NCBI RefSeq assembly: GCF_002257705.1
Contig: NZ_LSLK01000084.1
Span: 1-58,012 of the forward strand
Direction of reading: 5' to 3'
Source: Sporomusa silvacetica DSM 10669
GTDB taxonomy: Bacteria > Bacillota > Negativicutes > Sporomusales > Sporomusaceae
DNA length: 58,012 nucleotides
The position numbers and the translations under genes were made by a program. Below, piece after piece: positions 1 through 8,731 of this stretch (the first letter of the stretch is position 1; the number at the start of each line of letters is the position of its first letter). Below the pieces are notes generated by a model. That model did no database searches, was not told where the DNA came from, and saw nothing but the letters and a program-made list of their open reading frames with translations.

Positions 1-26
1 GAACCTCATAACGTCAATTAGAAGGA

Positions 27-66
27 TAGCGGCACTTCCTGTATAGGACATGCCGCTATTTTTGAT
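27..66 (+). terminator. Rho-independent terminator
   Basis: A stem of GATAGCGGCA pairs with TGCCGCTAT and is followed by TTTTTGATT on the plus strand. It probably ends a plus-strand gene lying left of the window. No gene is visible in bases 1-137. Confidence 0.5.
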
Positions 67-137
67 TATTTCTGCATTAGTCTGCCTATATGGGCTGACA
101 GCTCAGTGTTGTCGCACAGTCTGACGTTCCCATTTTG

Positions 138-431
138 TCAACACCTTGCTACAGCGCCACGAGATATTTCAGTCGTCCTCTCAATTTGGCGAATCGATAG
201 GCATTCTTTTTCTTTTAACCGCCTAAGTAATGCATCTCTTTCCGGCTTAGGCCATGCGGTTACTTCATGGGGTTCCCTTCCCTCTGTACATTGCAATATC
301 CTGCGTCGTATTTCTTCCTCTGATAAATTTTTCTTTCCAGACACATCAAAATCATCGTTTGAGATAATCGGATCAAAATTTAAAATCGCCTCTAAAAAAG
401 GATACAAAGGGACGGCAGACCAATGTCTGCA
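138..431 (-). pseudogene. REP-associated Y1 transposase, C-terminal remnant
   Basis: About 97 codons remain and run straight from the manC stop codon without a convincing start (the only start-like codon is a TTG at 407). The end reads LKEKECLSIRQIERTTEISR, which matches the small helix-turn-helix at the C-terminus of TnpA_REP/RAYT transposases; the complete transposase at 11159 ends in a closely similar GVSIRQIARLSGLTFN. The HUH and tyrosine nuclease part is missing, so this copy is dead. It lies just downstream of manC. Confidence 0.7.
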
Positions 432-1814
432 TCATGCCCGCCCGTAACGGTCATTAAAACGGACAATATCATCTTCACCCAGATAGCTGCCATTCTGTAC
501 CTCAATAATCTGAAGCGGCAATCTGCCGGGGTTCTCTAGGCGGTGTTTTGTCGTTTGCGGCACGAAAATGCTCTCATTTTCATGTACCATTTGTTCAGTA
601 TCACCGATTGTCACCTTGGCCGTTCCGCCAATAACAATCCAATGCTCACTCCGGTGATAATGCATCTGGAGGCTAAGAATTTCCCCTGGATTAACGACAA
701 TCTTCTTCATCTTATACCCGGGCCCAGTGCCTAACACGGTGTAGAAGCCCCAGGGCCGATAAACTGTCGTATGCTCATCAGCCTCAACTCTGCCTTTCGC
801 TTTTAGCTCACATACTAGGTCTTTGACTTTCTGTGACTCGCCTTTTTTAGCAACAACGATAACATCGTCGGTCTCTACTATCAGAATATCCTCAAGACCG
901 ATGCCGGCAATTAGACGGCTATGTCCCAATATCAACGTATTTGAGCATTCAATCGGCATACAATCGCCTTTTACGGCATTGCCGTCCGCATCCTTATCCA
1001 ACACGTCATAGATCGCATCCCATGATCCGATATCATTCCACTGCGCCGTAATAGGCAGCATTACCAGCTCTGCGGATTTCTCAGCAATCGCGTAGTCAAG
1101 CGAGATATTCGGCATTTCAGTAAAATTTGCCGTCATCTCTGCCAGGCTGCTCTCGGCCAGCGCATAAACCGCTGGCTGATACGCCGCCAATTCGCCCATG
1201 AGGCATTGAATGGTGAAGGCGAACATACCTGAATTCCAGTAGTAGTTGCCGGCTGCAAGGTATACTTCTGCAGTCTTTTGATCCGGCTTTTCACAAAAGG
1301 ACTGAACGGCAAACCCTTCACCAAAGGGCTGGCCTGCTTGAATATAACCATACCCGGTTTCGGGGTGATCTGGTTGTATTCCCAGGGTAACAACCTTGCC
1401 CTGTTTCGCCAACTCAATCACCTGACGGACATTGGCTGCAAATTTATCAACAGGGTGCACAATATGGTCAGATGGCGTCACATATAGTATTTCATCAGCC
1501 CTGCAGCCCAGTTGTTCCAGACAATATCTGGCCGCAAATGCGACTGCCGGCGCAGTATTTCTCGCCACCGGTTCCAGCAGGATATGAGCGTCCTGAGCCT
1601 TGGCGGCAATCAGTTCTGTTCGTACAAGATGAACATATTCCTGATTAGTCACCACGACCATATCAGCTGGATTGACCACAGATAAAAACCGGGCGATCGT
1701 CTGGGCAAGCAGCGATTCTTCGCCATTTAGTTTTAAAAATTGTTTAGGAAACAATGTGCGCGAAAGCGGAAACAGTCGGCTGCCTCCGCCCCCGGCGAGA
1801 ATAATAACCTTCAT
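432..1814 (-). CDS. manC: Bifunctional mannose-1-phosphate guanylyltransferase / mannose-6-phosphate isomerase
   Basis: This 460-residue protein is the length of type II PMI-GMP enzymes (ManC/AlgA/XanB). Residues 8-19 carry the nucleotide-binding GGGGSRLFPLSR motif, followed by FPKQF. Around residues 370-395 the cupin-type isomerase motif SLQMHYHRSEHW is intact. By family knowledge it converts fructose-6-phosphate to mannose-6-phosphate and makes GDP-mannose from mannose-1-phosphate and GTP in the cytoplasm; the phosphomannomutase step would have to be encoded elsewhere. It is the last gene of a four-gene minus-strand run, 29 bases after the toroid gene, and so likely supplies GDP-mannose to the neighbouring GT4 enzymes. 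Product call is firm; the link to those GTs is inferred. Confidence 0.95.
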   Translation of the reverse strand: MKVIILAGGGGSRLFPLSRTLFPKQFLKLNGEESLLAQTIARFLSVVNPADMVVVTNQEYVHLVRTELIAAKAQDAHILLEPVARNTAPAVAFAARYCLEQLGCRADEILYVTPSDHIVHPVDKFAANVRQVIELAKQGKVVTLGIQPDHPETGYGYIQAGQPFGEGFAVQSFCEKPDQKTAEVYLAAGNYYWNSGMFAFTIQCLMGELAAYQPAVYALAESSLAEMTANFTEMPNISLDYAIAEKSAELVMLPITAQWNDIGSWDAIYDVLDKDADGNAVKGDCMPIECSNTLILGHSRLIAGIGLEDILIVETDDVIVVAKKGESQKVKDLVCELKAKGRVEADEHTTVYRPWGFYTVLGTGPGYKMKKIVVNPGEILSLQMHYHRSEHWIVIGGTAKVTIGDTEQMVHENESIFVPQTTKHRLENPGRLPLQIIEVQNGSYLGEDDIVRFNDRYGRA

Positions 1815-1843
1815 AGGATAATCACATTCCTTTTACTACTGAT

Positions 1844-2884
1844 TTAATCATCAGTCACAAAAACAGCCTTGCCCAACGCCAGGCTCGCAATACAGTAGCC
1901 AACAATACTTTCAGCACCTTGATTACGATTTAGTCCCTCAGCCATAATGCCATCATAGCAACCGCCGGTTTCAGCATTAATCAGACTCTCACGGGAAGAA
2001 TTCTCACCCAAATACCAGGCAAAGCTTTGCCTGGCTAACTTAAGCATAGCTGTATCGTTAGTAACCTCATAAGCAACTAAATGAGCCAGCGTGGACATGG
2101 AAGCCTCAACAGGCTGTTGATCATATAATGCTGGTTCAGACCCCCGCAGCCACCACCCTTTACAGCCTACCGGCCTGAAAAAACCGTCACGAAAAGCATC
2201 CTGATCAAGAAACATCATGCTTTTGCGGGCTATAGAGAGAAACCTGTCCTGCCCTGTTTGGCGAAAAGCCACAAACATCGCCCACGGTAGTACGGCATTA
2301 TCATAGGTGAGACTGTCTTCAAACCACCGCCATTCCTTTTCCCCTGCACACTGTTCAAAGCGAACGGCGATGGAATCAGCAAGCTTGAGAATAAGCCGGT
2401 CGCTCTCAGTCCCCTTGATAAAGCCAAGCCCAATTAAGGCGTAGGACTGCCCCCTCAGACACTTTAGCGAAGAAATAAGCGGCAATGCACGACTGACCGC
2501 ACTGGTGCAGGCAGCCTTTATCCCATCAGGGATTGCTGGCGAAGCCAGCGTATAACCTAATCCCCATAGACAACGTCCAAAACACTCTTCAGATCCTTGT
2601 GTTTCCGTAAATTGCCGGCCATAGGTCATAAAATTACGGAAATGACCATCATCATTCTGGGCATATAAGATGAATGCTAGGTAACGGTAGACTAATGCAA
2701 GGTATTTCTCCTCACGTTTTTTTTCATACAGCATCACTGCCATAATTAACGCCCGGGCATTGTCGTCAGTTGTATACCCCTTATCCAAATCAGGAACATT
2801 GTACCGTGTGTGTTGAAACATGCCCGTATCATCGGTCATCCGAAAGATATGTGCATCATTAAAGGCATTGCCTGCTTGAGCCAT
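1844..2884 (-). CDS. Alpha/alpha-toroid (six-hairpin-like) protein of a mannan/glycan cluster
   Basis: 346 residues with repeated helical hairpins, aromatic and Asp/Glu-rich loops (NVPDLDKGYTTDDNAR near the start, ECFGRCLWGLGY, NAETGGCYDG, NRNQGAESIVGY near the end). This composition resembles (alpha/alpha)6 toroid carbohydrate-active proteins; homologues are often loosely labelled glycosyltransferase because they occur next to, or fused with, GT4 enzymes. No signal peptide or membrane segment is visible, so it is probably cytoplasmic. Its ATG overlaps the stop of the GT4 gene by one base (TAATG), implying translational coupling and perhaps a joint complex. Whether it hydrolyses, phosphorolyses or only binds a glycan cannot be told from the sequence. 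Confidence 0.75.
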   Translation of the reverse strand: MAQAGNAFNDAHIFRMTDDTGMFQHTRYNVPDLDKGYTTDDNARALIMAVMLYEKKREEKYLALVYRYLAFILYAQNDDGHFRNFMTYGRQFTETQGSEECFGRCLWGLGYTLASPAIPDGIKAACTSAVSRALPLISSLKCLRGQSYALIGLGFIKGTESDRLILKLADSIAVRFEQCAGEKEWRWFEDSLTYDNAVLPWAMFVAFRQTGQDRFLSIARKSMMFLDQDAFRDGFFRPVGCKGWWLRGSEPALYDQQPVEASMSTLAHLVAYEVTNDTAMLKLARQSFAWYLGENSSRESLINAETGGCYDGIMAEGLNRNQGAESIVGYCIASLALGKAVFVTDD

Positions 2885-4134
2885 TATCCCACCTTCATTC
2901 CATTGTGACTAACGATAGTAAGATGAGGATGAGGTCTCGATATTGACGGACGGCCAAGTCGTCTTGTATCATCTTTCTTCCGGGTTGCAGCATCGTCAAT
3001 AATATGCATGCCGAGTTCAGCGTATTGGGCAGCTACATTGGCCCAGGTCATGGTCTGACCAACTGCCAGTGTTTTCATCTCCATCTCTTTTTTGCGAATT
3101 GGATTCGCGAGCACTGATCGAATACACACTGCCATTGATTCAGAATCTCGAAACTGGGCTAACATGCCACGACCATTTCCCAACATTTCTTCTGCATAAC
3201 GATAGGGAGTCGATACAATAACCCGTCCACACCCCATAGCATAGGCTAACGTCCCGCTGACTGCCTGTTCTTTCGACAGGTACGGTGTCAGGTATATATC
3301 AGATAAATGGAGATGGGTAATTACTTCTTCCTTGGTTAGGTATTTATCAATAAATCTGATATTATCCTGCACCCCAAGGCGTTCCGCTAAGTCCATCAGG
3401 CTTTGCCTATACTCTTCGCCCATACTTTCTTTGACACATGGATGCGTCTTGCCGAGAATTAGATAAATTAGATTTGGATAATCCGGTACGACTTTCGCTA
3501 CCGCCTCAATCCCATACTCGAGGCCTTTGGCGGGGCTAATGAGCCCAAAGCTACTAATGACTTTCTTGTTCTGTAATCCGTGATTAATTTTTAATTTTTT
3601 CCGCGATTCTACCTGCATGTGCGGAACACCGTGAGGAATAAATATCAGTTTTTCTGACTCAATTCCGTACGTCTCAGTCAAAATGGGAATAGAGCTTTCA
3701 GCCATTGTCACTACCTTCGTGCTCAGCCTTCCTAAGTCGCGCAGAACAGATAACTGTTTGGGTGATGGTTCTAACAACACTGTATGAGTAGTAACGATAA
3801 AGGGAATCTTTAGTTTTTTTGCTAAATCAAGAATGTATTCGCCACTTTCGCCGCCAAATATCCCATATTCATGCTCAATAACCAAGAGATCTACATTATC
3901 ATTGGCCCAGAGTGCTGTCAGCAGATAGCTCGTACGGTCATGCTGACTAAGTTTGCGTACTACCAGAGAATTTGTATAGGCATCCTTATCCACCACAGCA
4001 ATAACACTTGGTTGGACAAACGGTATTTTCTCAATTTCGTTTACCAGATCTTCCGTAAATGTCGCTAATCCACACTCACGTGGTGGATAAGTACTTAAGA
4101 AAGCAATTTTTCTTATCTTATTTGTCTCAATCAT
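2884..4134 (-). CDS. GT4-family glycosyltransferase
   Basis: 416 residues with the two-Rossmann GT-B layout. The N-terminus FLSTYPPRECGLATFTEDL is a typical acceptor-side start of GT4 enzymes. The donor-side half begins at SSFGLISPAKGLEYGIEA and contains the E-x7-E-like segment EQAVSGTLAYAMGCG. GT4 enzymes are retaining transferases using nucleotide sugars; GDP-mannose is the obvious donor candidate because manC is in the same operon, but this is inferred. It is coupled to the toroid gene by a one-base overlap and lies 62 bases downstream of the GH130 gene. Residues after about 385 are a charged tail of unclear role. Confidence 0.9.
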   Translation of the reverse strand: MIETNKIRKIAFLSTYPPRECGLATFTEDLVNEIEKIPFVQPSVIAVVDKDAYTNSLVVRKLSQHDRTSYLLTALWANDNVDLLVIEHEYGIFGGESGEYILDLAKKLKIPFIVTTHTVLLEPSPKQLSVLRDLGRLSTKVVTMAESSIPILTETYGIESEKLIFIPHGVPHMQVESRKKLKINHGLQNKKVISSFGLISPAKGLEYGIEAVAKVVPDYPNLIYLILGKTHPCVKESMGEEYRQSLMDLAERLGVQDNIRFIDKYLTKEEVITHLHLSDIYLTPYLSKEQAVSGTLAYAMGCGRVIVSTPYRYAEEMLGNGRGMLAQFRDSESMAVCIRSVLANPIRKKEMEMKTLAVGQTMTWANVAAQYAELGMHIIDDAATRKKDDTRRLGRPSISRPHPHLTIVSHNGMKVG

Positions 4135-4196
4135 ATTTTTTTGTCTCCTTATTTTCTACCTCAGCATTTCTAGGTAGTTTCTAACTGCAGCCTGCG

Positions 4197-5204
4197 TTAA
4201 TAAAGCGATGCATCCAATGGTTCAGGGCACCTTTTAATGTATTCCAGTAAATCTCCTACACTGGCAGTAGCTACAGCAATGCAAGAATCTGCTCCGCCGT
4301 AGTACATTTTTAACAAACCGGTATTATTGTCTAACACCCATCCGCTGGGAAATACCACGTCGTCGACATCTCCCTCCCGTTCATACCATTCGGTCGGCCC
4401 GAAAACCCATTCATCACTCCGGTGCAATACCTTGATCGGATTATCCAAGTCAAGCAATGCCAGTCCGAGCCGGTAAATCGAACCTGAGGCAGTCTGACGC
4501 ACCCCGTGGTACAGAAGAATCCAACCGGCAGCGGTTTCGATCGGCGGTGCTGCCAGACCAATCTTCCCGCCGTCCCACCAGCCACCCCGTCTGGCATGCA
4601 TTAACACCTGGCGATCGCCCCAATGGTTGAAGTTGTCGGAGGATGACAACCAGATGTGGGTACCGGGTACATAGTTGGCAGTAATAGGCCGGTGAATGAG
4701 AGCCCATTTTCCATTGATTCTACGCGGGAAAAGTGCAGCATCCTTATCTTCCGGCGGCATAATCGGTCCATGCCGCTCAAAATGTATAAAATCATCAGTT
4801 AGCGCCATAGCCACAAGCGGTCCGCCGCGCGAGTAGGCAGTATAGGTAATAGCCCACTTACCCAATTCCACGAGCCAGGTAATCCTGGGGTCTTCGATCC
4901 CCCACCGCTCCTCCGGGTAGTTCTCCGGATCAGGCTCCAGAGTCGGCACTTTATCAATCTGCCAGTTGCTAACGCCATCATTACTGATTGCCTTAGTTAA
5001 GTGGGAAAAACCCCGCCGGTCTTCCACTCGCGCAAGCAACAAAACCTTGCCCTGAAACATCGTCGCCGCAGGATTAAACACGGAATTCACGGGATAAGGC
5101 CAATCCTTGGCTGATAAAATAGGATTCTTGCGACTTCTCAAAAAAAGCTCTTTATACGTATTGTGATCACCCTTCAGCCTGGTCTCGAATCTATTTTCGC
5201 CCAT
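4197..5204 (-). CDS. Glycoside hydrolase family 130 protein (beta-mannoside phosphorylase-like)
   Basis: 335 residues. The GH130 five-blade propeller signatures are present: NPAATMFQGKVLLLARVEDR at about 44-63, GIEDPRIT at 102-109 (D105 corresponds to the proton-donor Asp of the family), DAALFPRR, and the C-terminal YYGGADSCIAVA. Known members phosphorolyse, or in some subgroups hydrolyse, beta-1,4- or beta-1,2-linked mannosides. No signal peptide is seen, so it should work inside the cell. As first gene of the GH130-GT4-toroid-manC run it could recycle or prime an intracellular mannoside with phosphate. Subfamily and linkage cannot be assigned by eye. Confidence 0.9.
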   Translation of the reverse strand: MGENRFETRLKGDHNTYKELFLRSRKNPILSAKDWPYPVNSVFNPAATMFQGKVLLLARVEDRRGFSHLTKAISNDGVSNWQIDKVPTLEPDPENYPEERWGIEDPRITWLVELGKWAITYTAYSRGGPLVAMALTDDFIHFERHGPIMPPEDKDAALFPRRINGKWALIHRPITANYVPGTHIWLSSSDNFNHWGDRQVLMHARRGGWWDGGKIGLAAPPIETAAGWILLYHGVRQTASGSIYRLGLALLDLDNPIKVLHRSDEWVFGPTEWYEREGDVDDVVFPSGWVLDNNTGLLKMYYGGADSCIAVATASVGDLLEYIKRCPEPLDASLY

Positions 5205-5300
5205 AAAAAAAAACCCCCTACGTGTGGATATTCGGCGCGTTGCCGGCGAGTGTGATAGTCACACCAGTCTCCCATATCCTGTGGCGGTTGAAACACCAAT
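5205..5300 (-). promoter_or_regulatory. Putative structured leader of the GH130 operon
   Basis: The minus-strand leader folds by eye into an outer GGATAT/ATATCC helix enclosing GTGTGA-CTA-TCACAC and a GC-rich CGCCGGCAACGCGCCG hairpin, followed by AGGGGG and nine T before the ATG. The ribosome binding site lies directly beside the outer helix, so folding could control translation. I do not recognise a known riboswitch class. The rest of the gap, 5301-5506, is AT-rich with no gene. Confidence 0.35.
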
Positions 5301-5506
5301 ATCATATTTTTATAAACTGTCAGTAGGATCCTAACGATTTATAATTCATTATACTACAAATAATTTTTTCCGTCAAATAATCGTTTTCCCTGAATAAACA
5401 ATCATCCATTTACACTAAACAACTAGCATACATTCGTCAATTATACCCCGAATTCAGGGAAGTTTCCTTACCTTTCTGTAATGACACAGGATCTTCACTC
5501 TGTTTC

Positions 5507-5545
5507 AAAAAAATCCCCCATATTATTTTGTCAATATGAGGAGAT
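5507..5545 (-). terminator. Terminator of the upstream GT4 gene
   Basis: On the minus strand ATCTCCTCATATT pairs with AATATGGGGGAT, followed by TTTTTT. It sits just downstream of the GT4 gene at 5554-6564 and so separates it transcriptionally from the GH130 operon. Confidence 0.7.
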
Positions 5546-5553
5546 ATCTTTAA

Positions 5554-6564
5554 TCATGAAATTTTCAATATTTCTTTATAGACATCAATATATTCTTTTA
5601 CCATTTTCTCTTGGGTAAATCTACTTTCAACCGTCTTCCGACAAGCCTCTCGCGAAATGTCCATGACATCTTTAATTTTTTCGGCCATTTCCTCAACATT
5701 TGATACAATAAACCCATTAATGCCATCTTGGATAATCTCAGGCATAGAACCTCTATTAAATGCAAGGACAGGTGTTCCGCATGCCATTGATTCAACTATA
5801 CTAAGACCAAACGGCTCATTAAAATTAATTGGATGTACCAACGCAAAGGCATTGCCTAATATTTTATCTCTTTCCTCAGGACCTACTGATCCAATATAAC
5901 AAATATCGTCATTAAGAAATGGTTCTACATAATTTTCATAATAGGATTTATCCTGGATAATACCAGCTATCACCAGTTTCATTTTTGTCATTTTGGCAAC
6001 TTGTATTGCCTCCCAGGTTCCCTTATCCTTATGTATCCTGCCAAAATAAACCAGATAATTGCCACGCACTTTGTTTAAAGTAAATTTTTCTATATCTATT
6101 CCATGATACACAGTCCGTATATAATCAAGTTCCCCATTCCGGTCAGCATCGCTGATTGAAACATAGTGTGTGTTTTTATTGTATTTTTTATAAACTGGTA
6201 GAATTTTAGGTGAAGAAAAGCCATGTATCGTTGTTAATACCGGAGTTTTTATCAGACTACTATAAGTTAGCGGCAAAAAATCATAATTATTATGTATAAT
6301 ATCAAACTCATTGGCCTGCTCCATAATTGCAGATATGTGCAAGGACTCCCAAACCTTAGCATCCAGCTCGCGATCTTCTTCATACGGTGCTTTGCACACA
6401 CTCCGAAGCTTGGCGGACGTCAGTGAATCACCAGTAGCATACAGTGTTACATCAATATTCTCTTTAACAAGACCTTCTGCCAGTAATGAGACTACTCTTT
6501 CCCAAGGACCATAATGTCGCGGTGGTGTCCTCCACGCAATTGGTGAAATTATTGCAATCCTCAT
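5554..6564 (-). CDS. GT4-family glycosyltransferase
   Basis: 336 residues with a complete GT-B fold pattern. The N-terminus reads IISPIAWRTPPRHYGPWERV, a motif common in GT4 proteins found beside GH130 genes. The donor domain starts at VYFGRIHKDKGTWEAIQVAK and carries the GT4 signature EPFGLSIVESMACGTPV, containing the E-x7-E catalytic/donor motif. It is probably part of the same glycan pathway as the genes to its left but has its own terminator. Its ATG overlaps the stop of an upstream reading-frame remnant by ATGA, so it once was the second gene of a coupled pair. Confidence 0.9.
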   Translation of the reverse strand: MRIAIISPIAWRTPPRHYGPWERVVSLLAEGLVKENIDVTLYATGDSLTSAKLRSVCKAPYEEDRELDAKVWESLHISAIMEQANEFDIIHNNYDFLPLTYSSLIKTPVLTTIHGFSSPKILPVYKKYNKNTHYVSISDADRNGELDYIRTVYHGIDIEKFTLNKVRGNYLVYFGRIHKDKGTWEAIQVAKMTKMKLVIAGIIQDKSYYENYVEPFLNDDICYIGSVGPEERDKILGNAFALVHPINFNEPFGLSIVESMACGTPVLAFNRGSMPEIIQDGINGFIVSNVEEMAEKIKDVMDISREACRKTVESRFTQEKMVKEYIDVYKEILKIS

Positions 6565-6745
6565 TCAAAATCCTCCACTTCATTAACAAGCAACCTTGGA
6601 AGCCTTCGGCGACTATCATAGTTGAGTAATAAAAGAACTTCTGCAAAACCAAGAGGGAATCCTCTATTCATGAACACTGTCTCGTTGCTTATAGTATCAC
6701 CACTTAATAAATCTTTAACTTCACCAACCTCAGAGATACAAGGGG
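6561..6745 (-). pseudogene. C-terminal remnant of an unrecognised gene
   Basis: An open frame reads to a TGA that overlaps the GT4 start codon (ATGA). It has coding character (for example MNRGFPLGFAEVLLLLNYDS), but upstream it runs into a REP-like GGGGACGGTTC hairpin and no RBS/start is seen before it. I infer that the 5' part was lost when the repeat arrived. Function unknown. Confidence 0.4.
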
Positions 6746-6760
6746 ACGGTTCGCCTTGTT
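6733..6760. repeat. REP-like hairpin sequence (GGGGACGG type)
   Basis: Contains CAAGGGGACGGTTCGCCTTG, a short imperfect palindrome of the same type that flanks the Y1 transposase at 11159. More members lie close by at 6876-6900, 7001-7030 and 7061-7082. Confidence 0.6.
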
Positions 6761-6804
6761 TCCTTTACTTAAACACCAGCATCAACCCTATTCCCCAATC
6801 TTAA

Positions 6805-6991
6805 TATTCTGTTAATATACGAGAAACTCCTGCCAAATTGATACAAATTTAGCAGGAGTTTCTCCATTCATTAAAAAGGGACAGGTTCCTTGTCCCTTTC
6901 AAAACTTTTCATTATACTTTGCTACATTGTAACATTCTGTTAACAACACAAAACTCCTGCCAAATTAATACAAATTCAGCAGGAGTTTCTC
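6805..6991. repeat. Tandemly duplicated terminator-like hairpins
   Basis: Two direct copies, 127 bases apart, share ATTCTGTTAA followed by a hairpin: GAGAAACTCCTGC/GCAGGAGTTTCTC at 6821-6864 and AAACTCCTGC/GCAGGAGTTT at 6951-6988, with loops around ATACAAATT. Each is followed by a REP-like GGGACAGG hairpin. The same stem type occurs at 26446, 47956 and, degenerate, at 55976. Confidence 0.7.
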
Positions 6992-7082
6992 ATATTGGGA
7001 AGGGACGCAGGGACAGGTCATTCGTCCCAAGCAGATATTAAAAGCTTTTCTATATTTTATAACGGGACAAGGAACCTGTCCC

Positions 7083-7330
7083 CCGCCCGTCTACTGGCTT
7101 CGTCGCCACTTTATTGTTCCATTACATGCCATTAAAAAACGCAATTTTTATGCTCTGAGTCCATACGTTATATGGCTTTGCGTACCCTATTTTCGCCCCT
7201 ATAACATGTCACGACCTGACTTTAAAATAGACATTAGTCAACACTTTGCCTAATGTCTCATCCCAGAACCCCTCCAAGTGCCTAAAACAGTATGGTCAAT
7301 AGGAATATATATACTATGAATGTCTTATTA
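7083..7330 (+). repeat. R1 repeat, copy 1 (degenerate, left part missing)
   Basis: Shares ACTGGCTTC, TTGTTCCATTACATGCCATT and TAGACATTAGTCAA with the better copies at 12898 and 13852, and a right-hand tail CCTAAAACAGTATGGTCAAT with the copy ending near 14140. No coding sequence is seen. Confidence 0.6.
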
Positions 7331-7383
7331 TCCGGCGACACTAAAATATCGGGGTCATGCATAGTTGACTAACACACACAAAC

Positions 7384-7411
7384 ATGCCCGGAACAGCATT
7401 GTTCCGGGCAT
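7384..7411 (-). terminator. Terminator-like hairpin
   Basis: A perfect 11-bp stem ATGCCCGGAAC/GTTCCGGGCAT with a six-base loop. On the minus strand it is followed by GTTTGTGTGTG. It follows a short gene remnant and would have terminated it. Confidence 0.55.
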
Positions 7412-7427
7412 TACCTTATTCAGCATT

Positions 7428-7488
7428 TTACTGAGCTTTCCCATTTGCTTTAGCTACTTCAGCCATTGCCTGTTCTCCACGTTTGATT
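7428..7488 (-). pseudogene. 3' end of an unrecognised gene
   Basis: About 20 codons (RGEQAMAEVAKANGKAQ, then stop) with a terminator hairpin immediately downstream, which is what the tail of a real gene looks like. Nothing upstream (7489-7640) continues the frame convincingly. Family not identified. Confidence 0.3.
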
Positions 7489-7640
7489 GCCTATCTGACC
7501 ATGGAACCGGTACCTCGGACCACACAAAAGTGTCGGCCTCTTAGCGATCACATTGAAGAGTGAGGATCGAAAAAAAGAAGTTTTTAGTCGACGAGAACTT
7601 AATCTCGTAGAGATTAGATTACTTTGATAGAAGCGACTGG

Positions 7641-8534
7641 CTAATCCCTCGCGCTTTCAATTCGTCTTAGCTTCTCAGTGTCCCTAGCTGGAGGTGCACC
7701 GAAAAAGCGGGAGTACTCTCGATTAAACTGTGAGGGACTCTGATAGCCAACTTGATATGCGGCACTGGCTACTGCATAGCCCTCAAATGCAATGAGGTTT
7801 CTGGCCTCCAAAAGCCTTAACTGCTTTTGAAATTGAATCGGGCTTAAACCCGTTGCCCGTTTAAACTGACGGTGAAAGGTATTTATAGCCATACCAGATT
7901 TTGATGCGATCTCACCGATGTCAAATGGCTTCGTATAGTTATCGCGAAGCCATTTTACAGTCTGAGAAATCTTAGAGAAATTACTTTCTCTCAAGCCAAG
8001 TTGCCTCAGATACCATCCTTGCGGTCCCATCAGAGCGCGATAAAGGATTTCGCGTTCATAAGCCGGTGCAAGCGCTGGAATATCTCTTGGAGTTTTTGTT
8101 AATCGCAATAGCCGCAGCCATGCCTCCATAAGTTCGATGTCTATTTCACAAGCTGCGAAATGCTCAGAAGCAGTTGGCATTAGATCTTCAGGAAGATCTC
8201 TTAGCAAACTCTGAAGAACATTCTGATTTAACTCAAGACCGAGGGACATGTAAGGACGGCCATCACAGCCTGGATGTACACTCGCCGTTGCGGGAACATG
8301 TACCGGTAACACGTAATATGAAGGCCCTTTCAGTACAGTACTACGTTCCCCAATTAAAAGAATCTTTGTTCCTTGAATCGTAAAACCAATCATCGGCTTG
8401 TAGAGCGCTGCGAGCTGATGTGTGGGAATGTCTCCCTTGATTATGCTTAGCCCAGGTACTCCGGTTTCGATTGGCCGAGTGCCTGCTCTTTTCGTTAGAT
8501 CGATAATTTCATCTAAAACTTTATTCATACACAT
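7641..8534 (-). CDS. AraC-family transcriptional regulator (AraC_N type)
   Basis: 297 residues. Residues 1-170 match the AraC N-terminal sensing domain found in YqhC-like regulators (GFTIQGTKILLIGER, YYVLPVHVPATASV). The C-terminal 100 residues carry the two AraC helix-turn-helix motifs, IGEIASKSGMAINTFHRQFK and VASAAYQVGYQSPSQFNREY. Relatives commonly control neighbouring oxidoreductase genes. It is divergent from the broken metallo-hydrolase gene at 8732, and the intervening 200 bases contain TTTTAGGC repeats that recur before the SDR gene at 10121, so both are likely targets. It is intact although the neighbouring hydrolase and pntA genes are broken. Confidence 0.9.
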   Translation of the reverse strand: MCMNKVLDEIIDLTKRAGTRPIETGVPGLSIIKGDIPTHQLAALYKPMIGFTIQGTKILLIGERSTVLKGPSYYVLPVHVPATASVHPGCDGRPYMSLGLELNQNVLQSLLRDLPEDLMPTASEHFAACEIDIELMEAWLRLLRLTKTPRDIPALAPAYEREILYRALMGPQGWYLRQLGLRESNFSKISQTVKWLRDNYTKPFDIGEIASKSGMAINTFHRQFKRATGLSPIQFQKQLRLLEARNLIAFEGYAVASAAYQVGYQSPSQFNREYSRFFGAPPARDTEKLRRIESARD

Positions 8535-8579
8535 ATTCTATCACATGACTTCCTATTTCCCAACACAATTCTTCCAGGG

Positions 8580-8731
8580 CATTTTTAGGCTCTTTTAAAG
8601 ATAAATTTATGGGATAATTCGGGTGGCTTTAGGCACTAGTGGCATTTTTAGGCAATTAAACGCCAACACTAGATATAGGCTATTTGGGCGAAAAAAGTGA
8701 AAATAGAATTGTGTTCAGTGGGGTAATTTTA
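8580..8731 (+). promoter_or_regulatory. Candidate AraC-regulated promoter region, copy A
   Basis: Contains TTTTTAGGC at 8582-8590, CTTTAGGC near 8628, TTTTTAGGCAAT at 8645-8656, ATATAGGCTATTT at 8673-8685, and a -10-like AAAATAGAAT at 8701-8710. The same elements in the same order precede the SDR gene (9957-10120). Direct TTTTAGGC repeats upstream of a -10 fit AraC-type activation. Binding is inferred. Confidence 0.5.
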
